Source of the DNA: Natrinema marinum
GTDB taxonomy: Archaea > Halobacteriota > Halobacteria > Halobacteriales > Natrialbaceae
Reading direction: 5' to 3'
Assembly (NCBI RefSeq): GCF_024296685.1
Contig: NZ_CP100763.1
Span: 3,702,004 to 3,766,003, forward strand
Length of the DNA: 64,000 nt
The notes below the pieces were generated by a model. That model was not told the origin of the DNA. It saw only the letters and a program-made list of their open reading frames with translations, and made no database searches. A program made the translations under genes and the position numbers. This document shows, one piece after another, positions 50,911 to 59,129 of this stretch (position 1 is its first letter; each line of letters begins with the position of its first letter).

Positions 50911-51099
50911 ATGCTCACGTTCGCAACTCCGCTGCAGATCGGTGGCGGTGGCTTCCTGTACTGGGCGATCATTTTCTTCATCCTCGCCATCGTCGCCGCC
51001 GCGGTCGGCGCCCGCGGCGTCGCCGGGGTCTCGATGGAGATCGCGCGGATCTTCGTGCTGATCTTCATCATCCTCGCGGTGGTCGCGTTACTGTTATAG
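50911..51099 (+). CDS. DUF1328 (UPF0391) small membrane protein
   Basis: 62 residues, two TM helices: 'FLYWAIIFFILAIVAAAVGA' and 'ARIFVLIFIILAVVALLL', separated by 'RGVAGVSME'. This is the DUF1328 pattern, with the G-x-A-G loop. ATG 50911 gives the family's usual length; an in-frame start 15 bp earlier is possible. Function unknown; bacterial members are stress-induced. Confidence 0.88.
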   Translation: MLTFATPLQIGGGGFLYWAIIFFILAIVAAAVGARGVAGVSMEIARIFVLIFIILAVVALLL

Positions 51100-51274
51100 G
51101 CACTGACCCGATCGCGGCGTGTCGAGCCGTTCGACCGTGTGCCACCCGCTATCGCCGGTCTAGCCGTGACTGTCGGTGGTTACGATTTCGCAGTTCTTGC
51201 CAACTCCTGAGAGCGTTCGAACTGGCTGATAGTCGCCTCCTCGGCCGGCAGTTGGCCGGTTGTGTTTTCGGTGC

Positions 51275-51296
51275 ACGTAACCGCCAGTGGTTACGT
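51275..51296. promoter_or_regulatory. Palindromic operator-like site upstream of AOR gene
   Basis: ACGTAACC (51275-51282) and GGTTACGT (51289-51296) are perfect 8-bp inverted arms around a 6-nt spacer, ~55 bp before the AOR start. The half-site GTGGTTACG also occurs at 51176-51184, 111 bp upstream, in the same orientation as the right arm. A binding site for a dimeric regulator is likely. Confidence 0.6.
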
Positions 51297-51350
51297 CTGG
51301 TTGTGAACTCCTAACATGCTGGGCGTCGTAGCTAACAGAGAGCGTTTACC

Positions 51351-53276
51351 ATGACCGAACTCGGCGGATTCCAAGACAGGGTCGCCCGCATCGATCTCTC
51401 GGACGGCGAGGTCGCCTACGAGTCGATCGACGACGAGGACGCGAAGAAGTATATCGGTGCGCGGGGACTGGGTGTAAAGTACGTCTTCGACCAGGGGCCG
51501 GATGTCGATCCGCTCGAGCCCGACAACCTGCTCGCGTTCATGAACGGGCCGCTGTCGGGCACGCAAGTGACGATGAGCGGCCGGATCGCCGTCTGTACGA
51601 AATCGCCGCTGACCGGCACCGTCACCGACAGCCACCACGGCGGCTGGTCGGGCGCCCGGCTCAAGTGGGCCGGCTTCGACGGCTTGCTGTTCGAGGGGCA
51701 GGCCGACGACCCGGTCTATGCCGTCGTCGAAGACGGCGAGGTCGAACTCCGGGACGCCTCCCACCTCTGGGGCGAGGGCTTCCACGAGACCCGTGACACC
51801 ATCGAGGAGGAAGTCGAGGGCTCCTACGGCAAGAACCTGAGCATCATGGGGATCGGCCCCGGCGGCGAGAACGGGGTCAAGTACGCCTGCATCATGAACG
51901 AGGACGACCGCGCCTCGGGCCGGGGCGGCACCGGCTGTGTGATGGGGTCGAAGAACCTCAAGGCGGTCGTCGTCAAGTCCACCACGAAGATGCCCAAGCC
52001 GGCCGACCCTGAAACGTTCAAAGAGGGCCACCAGCAGGCAATGCAGGCCATCCGGGAGTCGGAAGTCACCGCGCCCAACGAGGGCGGGCTCTCGATGTAC
52101 GGGACGAACGTCCTCATGAACATCGGCGAGGAGATGGACGGCCTCCCGACGAAGAACGGCCGCTACACCTCGACGAAGAGCATGCGCGAGGCCGAGGGCG
52201 TCGACATCGATGCCGAGCGCGTCTCCGGCGAGAACGTCCGCGAGAACATCCTCGTCGACGAGCCGACCTGTCACTCCTGTCCCGTCGCCTGCAAGAAGGA
52301 AGTCGAAGTGACGGCGATGCACAAGGGCGAGGAGCTGAACGTCCGCACCGAGTCCTACGAGTACGAGTCGGCCTACGCGCTCGGCCCGAACTCCGGGCAC
52401 ACCGACCGCGACGCCGTCGCGCTGATGATCGACCGCTGTAACGACATGGGCGTCGACACCATCGATACGGGCAACATGATGGCGATGGCCATGGAGATGT
52501 CCGAGGAGGGCAAACTCGAGGGCGTCGGCGAGTTAGAGTGGGGCGACACCGAGACGATGATCGACATGATCGAGCGGATCGCCCACCGCGAGGACAACCT
52601 CGCCGACTTGCTGGCCGAGGGGCCGCGCCGCGTCGCCGACCGGAAGGACGCCGAGGAGAACTCGCTGGCTGTCAAAGGCCAGACCATCGCGGCCTACGAC
52701 CCGCGCTGTATGAAGGGGATGGGCATCGGCTACGCCACCTCGAACCGCGGGGCCTGCCACCTGCGAGGGTACACCCCGGCCGCGGAGATCCTCGGAATTC
52801 CGGAGAAAGTCGACCCCTACGAGTACGAGGGCAAGGGCGAACTCACCGCCCAGTTCCAGGACCTCCACGCCATCAGCGACTCCTTCGACATCTGCAAGTT
52901 CAACGCCTTCGCGGAGGGCATCGAGGAGTACGTCACCCAGTACAACGGGATGACCGGCCGCGACGTGACCGAGGAGGAACTCCTCGAGGCCGGCGAGCGC
53001 GTCTACAACTTGGAGCGCTACTACAACAACCTGAACGGCTTCGACGGCGCGGACGACTCGCTGCCCGCGCGCTTCCTCGAGGACGGCATCCGCGGTCAAG
53101 GGGCAAGCGAGGGCGAGTACTGCGAACTCGAGGAGATGAAAGCGGAGTACTACGACTACCGCGGCTGGGTCGACGGTGTCGTCCCCGACGAGAAACTCGA
53201 CGAACTCGGCATCGATCTCGGCCCCGGCACGGGCGTCAGCGGCGAGGGCGGCGCGGCGGTTTCGGGCGACGACTGA
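51351..53276 (+). CDS. Tungsten-dependent aldehyde:ferredoxin oxidoreductase
   Basis: 641 residues. The N-terminal domain has 'YIGARGLGVKYVF' and 'MNGPLSGTQVTMSGRIAVCT'. The tungstopterin-binding region has 'GPGGENGVKYACIMNEDDRA' and 'GRGGTGCVMGSKNLKAVVVK'. The [4Fe-4S] cluster ligands are C307, C310 and C314 in 'CHSCPVACKK', plus a later Cys in 'FDICKFN'. It oxidises aldehydes to acids, passing electrons to ferredoxin in the cytoplasm. Full-length and intact. The acidic Gly/Ser C-terminus is a haloarchaeal addition. Confidence 0.95.
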   Translation: MTELGGFQDRVARIDLSDGEVAYESIDDEDAKKYIGARGLGVKYVFDQGPDVDPLEPDNLLAFMNGPLSGTQVTMSGRIAVCTKSPLTGTVTDSHHGGWSGARLKWAGFDGLLFEGQADDPVYAVVEDGEVELRDASHLWGEGFHETRDTIEEEVEGSYGKNLSIMGIGPGGENGVKYACIMNEDDRASGRGGTGCVMGSKNLKAVVVKSTTKMPKPADPETFKEGHQQAMQAIRESEVTAPNEGGLSMYGTNVLMNIGEEMDGLPTKNGRYTSTKSMREAEGVDIDAERVSGENVRENILVDEPTCHSCPVACKKEVEVTAMHKGEELNVRTESYEYESAYALGPNSGHTDRDAVALMIDRCNDMGVDTIDTGNMMAMAMEMSEEGKLEGVGELEWGDTETMIDMIERIAHREDNLADLLAEGPRRVADRKDAEENSLAVKGQTIAAYDPRCMKGMGIGYATSNRGACHLRGYTPAAEILGIPEKVDPYEYEGKGELTAQFQDLHAISDSFDICKFNAFAEGIEEYVTQYNGMTGRDVTEEELLEAGERVYNLERYYNNLNGFDGADDSLPARFLEDGIRGQGASEGEYCELEEMKAEYYDYRGWVDGVVPDEKLDELGIDLGPGTGVSGEGGAAVSGDD

Positions 53277-53356
53277 TCGCGGTCGGACTCGAGGAAGATC
53301 CACTACGGGCTCGAGTAATTCAGGAGCGGGGACGGATACCGGAACGGCACACGGAT

Positions 53357-53758
53357 TCAGTCATCGGCGACCGCGGCGCTCGAGCCGAATCCGGACTCCG
53401 AGTTGGCGTCGGGTTTCGTCATCTCGATCTCGAGTCCCCCGTCGGCGACGGAGACGAGCACGTCGTCGAAGTTCTTGCGGTACTCGGTCGCGTGCTTGCC
53501 CGAGGTGTTGATTCGAACCGTCTCTTCGACCAGATCGGCCTCGGTCAGCATCTCGACCTTTCGGTAGGCGGTCGACATCGGAATGTCACACTGCTCGGAG
53601 ACTTCCGTCGCCGTCAGCGACTCCTCGCTCGTCGCCTCGAGGATGCATCGGCAGGCGTCGTCGTCCAGCGCGGCCAGGACGGCCTGAGGGTCGACGGGGT
53701 CCTCGCGCTGCCATCCTCGCTTCCGGGTCTCGCGTGCGTCGGGGTTCGTAGCGGACAT
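53357..53758 (-). CDS. ArsR-like winged-helix transcriptional regulator
   Basis: 133 residues. 'DPQAVLAALDDDACRCILEA' and 'LTATEVSEQCDIPMSTAYRK' form the winged helix, with the wing in 'LVEETVRINTSGKHATEYRK' and a C-terminal strand region. This is the haloarchaeal ArsR/HTH_20 pattern. It is divergent from the HTH_10 gene at 53999, and the two probably share a control region and a regulon that may include the preceding AOR gene (inference). Confidence 0.88.
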   Translation of the reverse strand: MSATNPDARETRKRGWQREDPVDPQAVLAALDDDACRCILEATSEESLTATEVSEQCDIPMSTAYRKVEMLTEADLVEETVRINTSGKHATEYRKNFDDVLVSVADGGLEIEMTKPDANSESGFGSSAAVADD

Positions 53759-53998
53759 CTGTTACACCTTCTACTACCCACCCCGCCCCCTCCAATTGAC
53801 GCCCACTAAATCAGGGTGCTTTATATGCGATCGCCGAATTTCCCGCTCGAACCGCTCTCGAGGCCGTTCGTCGGTGGCGGATCGCTCGTCGAGTCGCGAC
53901 GGCGCCGTTCGACCGTCGGCTCGGGCGGGGGTCGGCGGTCGCCTCGCGTGTCCGCTGCGAGCACAGGGTTTAGGGTGTCTGCCCGATACCTATGGATA

Positions 53999-54658
53999 AT
54001 GGCTTCCGGGATCCGTGCGGAGATAAAAATCGACGATCCGCCAGACTGCGTCGTCGCGAAGGTTGCGGCCGAGGCCGACGGGCGCATCCACTCCGTCTCG
54101 AAGAGCACCAACCCGTCCGCACCTGAGCGCGTGACCGAGGAGTTCATGCTCGAGGCCGACTCCTATCCCGACGAGTTCGACGTCGACGCCGACCTCTCGC
54201 CGGTCTTTTCGTACGGCTCGAGTTCGGTCTACCGGTTCGAACGCGATCTCGATTGTGGCTGTCCCTGCGAATCAGTCGAGCGATACGACTGTCCCGTCGT
54301 CGACGTTCGGGCGAAGGGCGCCACGCTGTACATGACCTTCCACGCGCCCGACATGCAGGGGCTGCAGGCCGTCATCGGCGAACTGCGCGAGAACTACGCG
54401 AACCTGGACGTCCAGCGGCTGCTCCAGTCCCAGCAGGACCACGACGAGCGCAATCTGGTCTTCGTCGATCGGAGCATGCTGACGGACCGCCAGCTGGAGG
54501 TCCTCGAGACCGCACACCGGATGGGCTACTTCGAACACCCGAAGCGGGCCAACGCCGGCGAGATCGCCGCCGAGCTCGGTATCACCGGGACGACGTTCAC
54601 CGAGCACCTCGCCGCGGCACAGACCAAGCTTCTGAAGGCGATCCTCGACCACGATTGA
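53999..54658 (+). CDS. Bat-type HTH_10 transcriptional regulator
   Basis: 219 residues starting at MASGIRAEIKIDDPPD. The N-terminal ~150 residues are the bacterio-opsin-activator-like sensory region, with a Cys cluster 'CGCPCESVERYDCPVVDV' (four Cys) that could bind a metal or sense redox. The C-terminal HTH_10 is 'LTDRQLEVLETAHRMGYFEH' with 'AELGITGTTFTEHLAAAQ'. DNA-binding regulator. Upstream in-frame extension is Arg-rich and unlikely. Confidence 0.9.
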   Translation: MASGIRAEIKIDDPPDCVVAKVAAEADGRIHSVSKSTNPSAPERVTEEFMLEADSYPDEFDVDADLSPVFSYGSSSVYRFERDLDCGCPCESVERYDCPVVDVRAKGATLYMTFHAPDMQGLQAVIGELRENYANLDVQRLLQSQQDHDERNLVFVDRSMLTDRQLEVLETAHRMGYFEHPKRANAGEIAAELGITGTTFTEHLAAAQTKLLKAILDHD

Positions 54659-54812
54659 TGTCAGATGTCGGGGCCGAATACCGCCGGCTGACTCGAGCCG
54701 TAAGAACGTATCGGGACCTACAGGGTGACGGCAGCGAACCGCAATGATATATATACCGCCCGTCGAGCTATAACGTATACAATCGAGGGTTCACACCGGC
54801 ACCTCTCCCGTC

Positions 54813-54965
54813 ATGAGTAGATACGAATTCACGTGCCCGGAGTGCGGGCAGGAGATCGAGGTCAACGAATCGATGCGCGAAGCCACGCTCACGCACGGCT
54901 GTCCGGTCTGTGGAGCGTCGGTGATGCCGTCAGCTTTCGTGGCGGAGCAACAGTCCGAGAACTGA
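54813..54965 (+). CDS. Very small zinc-ribbon protein (50 aa)
   Basis: A 50-residue protein, M-S-R-Y-E-F-T-C-P-E-C-G-Q-E-I-E-V then 'HGCPVCGASVMPSAF'. Two CxxC pairs 28 residues apart form a single zinc ribbon. It has normal haloarchaeal codon use and an AT-rich box (TGATATATATACC) ~65 bp upstream. Too short for most gene finders. Likely a nucleic-acid- or protein-binding mini zinc finger; function unknown. Confidence 0.8.
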   Translation: MSRYEFTCPECGQEIEVNESMREATLTHGCPVCGASVMPSAFVAEQQSEN

Positions 54966-55008
54966 ACGCCGTCTGATCGTCGACTCGCGCTGTCGTGGCG
55001 TCTCCTCG

Positions 55009-55461
55009 TTACTCCTCGCGATTCACTTCGGTTCGCCGGCCGTTGAGCGTCTCGGGAACGAGCCGATAGAGTTCGATGTCGAGGGATTTCTTCCCTTGCG
55101 CCCAGATTTCGAACAGCGGCCGCTTCGCATCGCCGTACTGTGCGATCTCGTCCGGGGTTAGCGCTGCGGGTTCGATGCTCTCGAGTTCGCCCGTCGCGAT
55201 GATGCTCCGGTACGACGACTCCGCTTCGTCGTAGATGACGAGCCGCGCCGCGGGCGTCGACTCGAGGAACTGGCGTTTCTCGCTCTCAGGTGTCGATACC
55301 AGCCGCATGTAGAACGCCCGCTCGTTGTCGTCGTAGCCGTACGAAATCGGAATCGCGTAGGGGTCGTCCGTCCGCGCGAGCGACAGCACCCCCGTCTCGT
55401 GCCGACTGAGGAAGTCGTCGATCTCCGCGTCGGTCATCTCGGTTTCCTGGTCGATAGCCAT
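55009..55461 (-). CDS. Pyridoxamine 5'-phosphate oxidase-family flavin protein
   Basis: 150 residues. Split-barrel pattern 'LSRHETGVLSLARTDDPYAI', 'PISYGYDDNERAFYMRLV', 'RQFLESTPAARLVIYDEAES' and 'YRSIIATGELESIEP'. This is the haloarchaeal PPOX group often annotated as nitroimidazole-resistance-like. Start at MAIDQETEMTD preferred over an ATG at 55491. Cytoplasmic, probably FMN- or F420-binding; substrate unknown. Confidence 0.87.
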   Translation of the reverse strand: MAIDQETEMTDAEIDDFLSRHETGVLSLARTDDPYAIPISYGYDDNERAFYMRLVSTPESEKRQFLESTPAARLVIYDEAESSYRSIIATGELESIEPAALTPDEIAQYGDAKRPLFEIWAQGKKSLDIELYRLVPETLNGRRTEVNREE

Positions 55462-55565
55462 CGTCTGGATGGTTTGCCAAAGGTGAAACATGATCTTTAG
55501 AGTTGCCATCGACCGCGGGAAGCGCAGCCGGCCACGTCGGCGCCGTCGATTGCGCGTCGGCCGTC

Positions 55566-55928
55566 CTACTCGCCGACCCCGATGACGACCGCTTCGCGGA
55601 TCTCGAGGGCCGTCTCGACCTCGCTTTCGCGGTCGGTCCGTCGGCCGATGCGGATCAATTGTTCTTCGTGTGCGCGTCGGATGGCCGACAGTTCGCGGTC
55701 GGTCACGCCGAGGGTCGCGCCGATCTCGTCCCAGTGGCCCCACTCGGCGAGGAAGACCTCGCAGTCCTCGCCCGCGTGAAACCGTTCGAACTCCCGGCGG
55801 TAGCGCTCGAGTTCCGGCCCCAGCACGGTCTGTGCTCGCTCGATCAGGTCCGGCAGCCGGGTCCCCGGGACGCTCGCTTTGGCGGCGGTCAGCAGCAACA
55901 CCTGCCCCTCGATCGGCTCGCCCGCCAT
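55566..55928 (-). CDS. Unknown protein co-translated with pcc1
   Basis: 120 residues, soluble and helical: 'GQVLLLTAAKASVPGTRLPD', 'LGPELERYRREFERFHAGED', 'FLAEWGHWDEIGATLGVTDR' and a charged C-terminus. The ATG overlaps the pcc1 stop by one base (TGATG), so synthesis is coupled to Pcc1. I recognise no enzyme motif. A link to the KEOPS t6A machinery or to another translation function is an inference from this coupling. Confidence 0.75.
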   Translation of the reverse strand: MAGEPIEGQVLLLTAAKASVPGTRLPDLIERAQTVLGPELERYRREFERFHAGEDCEVFLAEWGHWDEIGATLGVTDRELSAIRRAHEEQLIRIGRRTDRESEVETALEIREAVVIGVGE

Positions 55929-56188
55929 CAGCCACCCGCACGCATCGCCTTCTGGGCGAACTTCTCGACGAGCGGCTCGAGGGTCTCCGCTTCGCCCTCG
56001 AAAACCACGGTTACCTCGGTCAGCTGCAGCGACGGTCCGACGCCGACTTTCTCCGCGGAGAGCGTCGCCGTCCAGTCGTCGCCCTCGACGATGTCTTCGT
56101 CGACCCGCTCGCCGCCGAGGTTCGTCAAATACCGGACCGCGAGCCGTTCGGAGATGCCGCGAAAGGAACGCTCGAGACGCGTTACCAT
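55928..56188 (-). CDS. pcc1: KEOPS complex subunit Pcc1
   Basis: 86 residues, the small dimeric KEOPS subunit. 'HxSxxF'-like strand content and the C-terminal 'VTVVFEGEAETLEPLVEKFA' with 'QKAMRA' fit Pcc1. KEOPS (Kae1, Bud32, Cgi121, Pcc1) makes t6A37 on ANN-decoding tRNAs. No other KEOPS gene is in this window. It heads a two-gene coupled unit with 55566. Confidence 0.85.
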   Translation of the reverse strand: MVTRLERSFRGISERLAVRYLTNLGGERVDEDIVEGDDWTATLSAEKVGVGPSLQLTEVTVVFEGEAETLEPLVEKFAQKAMRAGG

Positions 56189-56239
56189 ACGCTCGGTTCG
56201 ACGGCCGGACTGATAAATTCGCGCTCGGCGGTAACGGGG

Positions 56240-56560
56240 TCAGACGAGCGCTCGAAACACCACGACGGCTCCGACGCCGCCACAGAGCGCGAGCAGGATG
56301 TTCTCGGTCCGCCACATGACCAGCAACACGACGCCGGCAGCACCCCACTCGGCCGGCCCGCCGGCCGCCAGCTCCGGCCCGAGGATCGCGATCACGATCG
56401 CCCCCGGCAGGACCGAGAGGCCGGCCTCGAGCCGGTCGCTCACCTCGAGCCGGCGCAGGAGCCAGAAGCCGCCGACCTTCGTGAGGGCGGTCACGAGCGC
56501 CATCGCGAGGATCGTTCCGACGACGAGCGGCTCGAGCGCGAGGGCACCGTCAGCGACCAT
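56240..56560 (-). CDS. azlD: AzlD-like branched-chain amino acid exporter subunit
   Basis: 106 residues with about four TM helices ('VVGTILAMALVTALTKVGGF', 'RLEAGLSVLPGAIVIAILGP', 'AAGVVLLVMWRTENILLALC'), the small subunit of AzlCD-type exporters. It overlaps the upstream azlC gene by 11 bp (56550-56560), giving translational coupling. With AzlC it probably exports branched-chain amino acids or analogues. Confidence 0.87.
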   Translation of the reverse strand: MVADGALALEPLVVGTILAMALVTALTKVGGFWLLRRLEVSDRLEAGLSVLPGAIVIAILGPELAAGGPAEWGAAGVVLLVMWRTENILLALCGGVGAVVVFRALV

Positions 56561-57434
56561 GGCGGACCACCTCCACCGCGGCGGCCGCGAGCCCGCCCAG
56601 CAGGATGTACCACCGGCCCGGCAGGAGCGCTGCGGTGACGACGGCGGTCGCGAGCGCGACCAGCCACGGGACGAGCGTCGGCCGCCCCTCCCAGAGATCG
56701 ACCGCCAACGCGACGAAGACGGCCGCGAGGACGAAGTCGAGGCCGTACCGCGCCGGATCACCGATCACGCCGCCGGCGGCCGCGCCGACGATCGTCGCCG
56801 CGACCCAGAACACCCAGATCGCGAGACCGGTCCCCAGGAGGAACGCGCCCCGGCCGCTTCCCGATTTCAGTTCGCGCATCGTCAGCGCCCAGTTCTCGTC
56901 GGCCATCAACACCAGACTGCCGTAGCTCCGGCTCGGCGAGAGCCGCTCGAGCCACGGCCCCAGCGCCGCCCCCATCAGCGAGTACCGCAGGTTGATCGCG
57001 AGCGTCGTGAGGACGACCGTCGCGACCGGGATCGGCTCCGCCCAGAGTTCGACGGCGACGATCTGGGCGGCTCCCGCGAGGACGGTCGCGCTCATCAGCG
57101 TCGCCTCCGCCACGCTGAGTCCAGCTCGACGGGCGAGCATTCCGAACGCGATCCCGTAGCCGCCGACGCCGAGCGCGACTGGGAGGCAGGTGAGAAATCC
57201 GGCGCGGATCCCCTCGCGATCGAACGTTACCGCCGCAGCGTCCCCGTCGGCCGCTTCTCGACCGCCGTCGGCCGAATCGTCTCTCGTGTCACGGGGACGA
57301 ACGTCCTCGGCCGGTCCGTTCCCGTCGATTTCGCTCACGGTCGACTCGAGGCCGACGAGCCCTAAATCGGTCTCGGAATCGCCCGACGACGGCCGGGGAG
57401 TCACCGGCCTGATCGGAGCCGGCGATCCGGTCAC
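56550..57434 (-). CDS. azlC: AzlC-like branched-chain amino acid exporter subunit
   Basis: 294 residues with GTG start overlapping the stop of the 57431 gene (GTGA). The first ~85 residues are a disordered acidic tail, unusual for AzlC. The transporter begins near 'REGIRAGFLTCLPVALGVGG' and continues with 'MSATVLAGAAQIVAVELWAE', 'TTLAINLRYSLMGAALGPWL' and 'GSLVLMADENWALTM', all AzlC hallmarks. Pairs with AzlD as an amino-acid exporter in the membrane. Confidence 0.88.
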   Translation of the reverse strand: MTGSPAPIRPVTPRPSSGDSETDLGLVGLESTVSEIDGNGPAEDVRPRDTRDDSADGGREAADGDAAAVTFDREGIRAGFLTCLPVALGVGGYGIAFGMLARRAGLSVAEATLMSATVLAGAAQIVAVELWAEPIPVATVVLTTLAINLRYSLMGAALGPWLERLSPSRSYGSLVLMADENWALTMRELKSGSGRGAFLLGTGLAIWVFWVAATIVGAAAGGVIGDPARYGLDFVLAAVFVALAVDLWEGRPTLVPWLVALATAVVTAALLPGRWYILLGGLAAAAVEVVRHGR

Positions 57435-57640
57435 ATCCCGTAGACGAACAGCGCGCCCCCAACGACACCGACTGCGAGCCCGTACCACGGTCCGGCCGCG
57501 ACTGCGACGGCGACCGCGAGCAACAGGCCGACGATCCCGACGAACAGACAGCACTGCTCGAGCCCCGTTCGGTCCTCGTCTCGACCGATGAGCCAGTCGA
57601 ACGTCCCCTCGACGAGCACGGTGGTGATGTCCTCGAGCAC
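57431..57640 (-). CDS. Small two-TM membrane protein upstream of azlCD
   Basis: 69 residues: an amphipathic N-terminus 'MLEDITTVLVEGTFDWLIGR', an acidic turn, then helices 'CCLFVGIVGLLLAVAVAVAA' and 'YGLAVGVVGGALFVYGM'. It is coupled to azlC by a 4-bp overlap, so it may be a third component or regulator of the exporter (inference). No family recognised. Confidence 0.7.
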   Translation of the reverse strand: MLEDITTVLVEGTFDWLIGRDEDRTGLEQCCLFVGIVGLLLAVAVAVAAGPWYGLAVGVVGGALFVYGM

Positions 57641-57709
57641 GGTCGATACTCGAAATCGAATGACAAAAACGTTCGGCAGCGCCTTCGCGGATCACTGCCC
57701 CGCGTCCCG

Positions 57710-57988
57710 TCAGCCGCCGGCGACCGGTGGAAACACGGACACCACGTCCCCCTCCTCGAGCGTCGTCTCGACGCCGGCCATGTGGACCACGTTGCGGCCG
57801 TTTTTCAGCACGCTCAGCTGCGGCCGAACCGCCCCGTCCGCGAGCAGCTGCCCCTCGAGACCCTCGTAGTCGGCCTCGAGGGCGGCGAGCACGTCGCCAA
57901 CGGTGGCGTCGCCGTCGACCGTTCGTGTTCGTTCCTTGCTACCGACGGCTTCGCGATACGTGGCGAAAAAGCGGAGATCGATGTCCAT
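57710..57988 (-). CDS. samp1: Ubiquitin-like small archaeal modifier protein (SAMP1/MoaD-like)
   Basis: 92 residues with beta-grasp pattern ('MDIDLRFFATYREAVGSKER', 'ATVGDVLAALEADYEGLEGQ', 'LSVLKNGRNVVHMAGVETTL', 'EEGDVVSVFPPVAGG') and the essential C-terminal Gly-Gly. MoaD relatives give sulfur for molybdopterin; haloarchaeal SAMP1 also forms isopeptide conjugates on Lys. The AOR at 51351 needs a pterin cofactor, so either role is relevant. Confidence 0.92.
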   Translation of the reverse strand: MDIDLRFFATYREAVGSKERTRTVDGDATVGDVLAALEADYEGLEGQLLADGAVRPQLSVLKNGRNVVHMAGVETTLEEGDVVSVFPPVAGG

Positions 57989-58059
57989 ACGTGGTACTCG
58001 TTGCCGTGTGGCATAAGTCCGGGCGGTCGTCGAGCTCCCACGGGGCGACTGTCCGCGAC

Positions 58060-58419
58060 TCAGTCCGCTGCCGCCACCGGCGAAGAGGTGTACGAGATCG
58101 AGTCGAGGTCAGCCCGCTCGAGCGCGTCGTCGATCGTCTCGGCACCGTGTTCGGCCGCCGCGTCCGCGTCGCCGGCCTCGACGGTGACCGTCACCGCGAA
58201 CGCGACTGCGATCGTGTACGGATCGAACGGCGCGGTCGGGTGTTCGTAGACCTCGGCGTCCGTAATCTCCCAGTCGGCGATGTCCCCGTCGGTGGCGAGC
58301 GTCTCGAAGGTATCCGCGAGCGTCGCGGTCGCGTCGTCGCAGGCAGTCGTGTCCGATCCCCCATGAAGGGTGACGTGTGTCGTTCCCGCCCGGGATACGG
58401 CGAACTCCATACTGCTCAT
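58060..58419 (-). CDS. Unknown small acidic protein
   Basis: 119 residues (116 if the second ATG at 58410 is used). The pattern 'EFAVSRAGTTHVTLHGGSDT', 'DIADWEITDAEVYEHPTAPF' and 'YTIAVAFAVTVTVEAGDADA' suggests alternating beta-strands and a helix, soluble and cytoplasmic. Transcribed in the same direction as the modifier gene, 71 bp upstream of it. I do not recognise the family. Confidence 0.72.
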   Translation of the reverse strand: MSSMEFAVSRAGTTHVTLHGGSDTTACDDATATLADTFETLATDGDIADWEITDAEVYEHPTAPFDPYTIAVAFAVTVTVEAGDADAAAEHGAETIDDALERADLDSISYTSSPVAAAD

Positions 58420-58463
58420 AGCGAGGCCGTGGGTTTGAACGCTTGGGATGGATGTGCCGCCGG

Positions 58464-58973
58464 CTACGGCTCGCCCGTGCCGTCGCTCGCTCGCTCGATC
58501 CAGAACGGGACGCCGTGGTCCGACAGCAGCGAGCGCATCCGTTCGACGCCGTTGGCGATGTCCCATCCCGCTTGCGTGTAGTGCTTGTAGGGATGGCGAA
58601 GCCAGGAGTACTCGCGGTGGGCGAACACCTCGACGCCGCCGCTCGTCCGAAACAGCGCCACGTGAAGCTGCCACCGCGCGAGCGTCGATTTGCGCCGGAC
58701 CCAGCTGCCGGCCGAGAGCCGGCCGTCGTCGTGGACCTTCAGGGACGCGATCGGCTCCCGCTCGAAGCCCAGTTCCTCGAGCGTCGAGCGAACCGCGTCC
58801 AGACCGCGCCTGACGGTGCCGACGTACTCGGCGGGGTGTTGTCGACAGATCGCGTAGCCCCCCAGCGGTTCCTTGACCCGATGGAGCGCCGGGAGCAGCC
58901 GACGGCGAACGCGCGTCGTCAGGTCGATCGCGTCGGGGCGATCCGAGACGGGTCCGTCGGTAGTCGTCGCCAC
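58464..58973 (-). CDS. Unknown conserved-looking haloarchaeal protein
   Basis: 169 residues from a GTG. It is more basic and aromatic than its neighbours: 'LHRVKEPLGGYAICRQHPAE', 'SLKVHDDGRLSAGSWVRRKS', 'LARWQLHVALFRTSGGVEVF' and 'HPYKHYTQAGWDIANGVERM'. Compact alpha/beta layout with many His, Tyr and Trp; no recognised catalytic motif. An ATG at 59093 would add an Arg/Ser-rich tail and is less likely. Confidence 0.68.
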   Translation of the reverse strand: MATTTDGPVSDRPDAIDLTTRVRRRLLPALHRVKEPLGGYAICRQHPAEYVGTVRRGLDAVRSTLEELGFEREPIASLKVHDDGRLSAGSWVRRKSTLARWQLHVALFRTSGGVEVFAHREYSWLRHPYKHYTQAGWDIANGVERMRSLLSDHGVPFWIERASDGTGEP

Positions 58974-59129
58974 ACCACTACCTCTCGAGTGAGACCACAA
59001 AACCGTTACTCCATTCGGACTGTCAATTCTTCTGCTACGCCCGCTAAAACGGCCGCTACCGGACCGATATCTCGCTTCGAATCTGTTTGCCAATGTATTT
59101 CACAGTTGGTAGAACCTCCCCGATTCTAG

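Noticed and set aside
54658..54747. 29-codon frame overlapping the end of the HTH_10 regulator gene
   Set aside because: Very short, begins at a TGATG overlap that could be chance, and has no recognisable motif.
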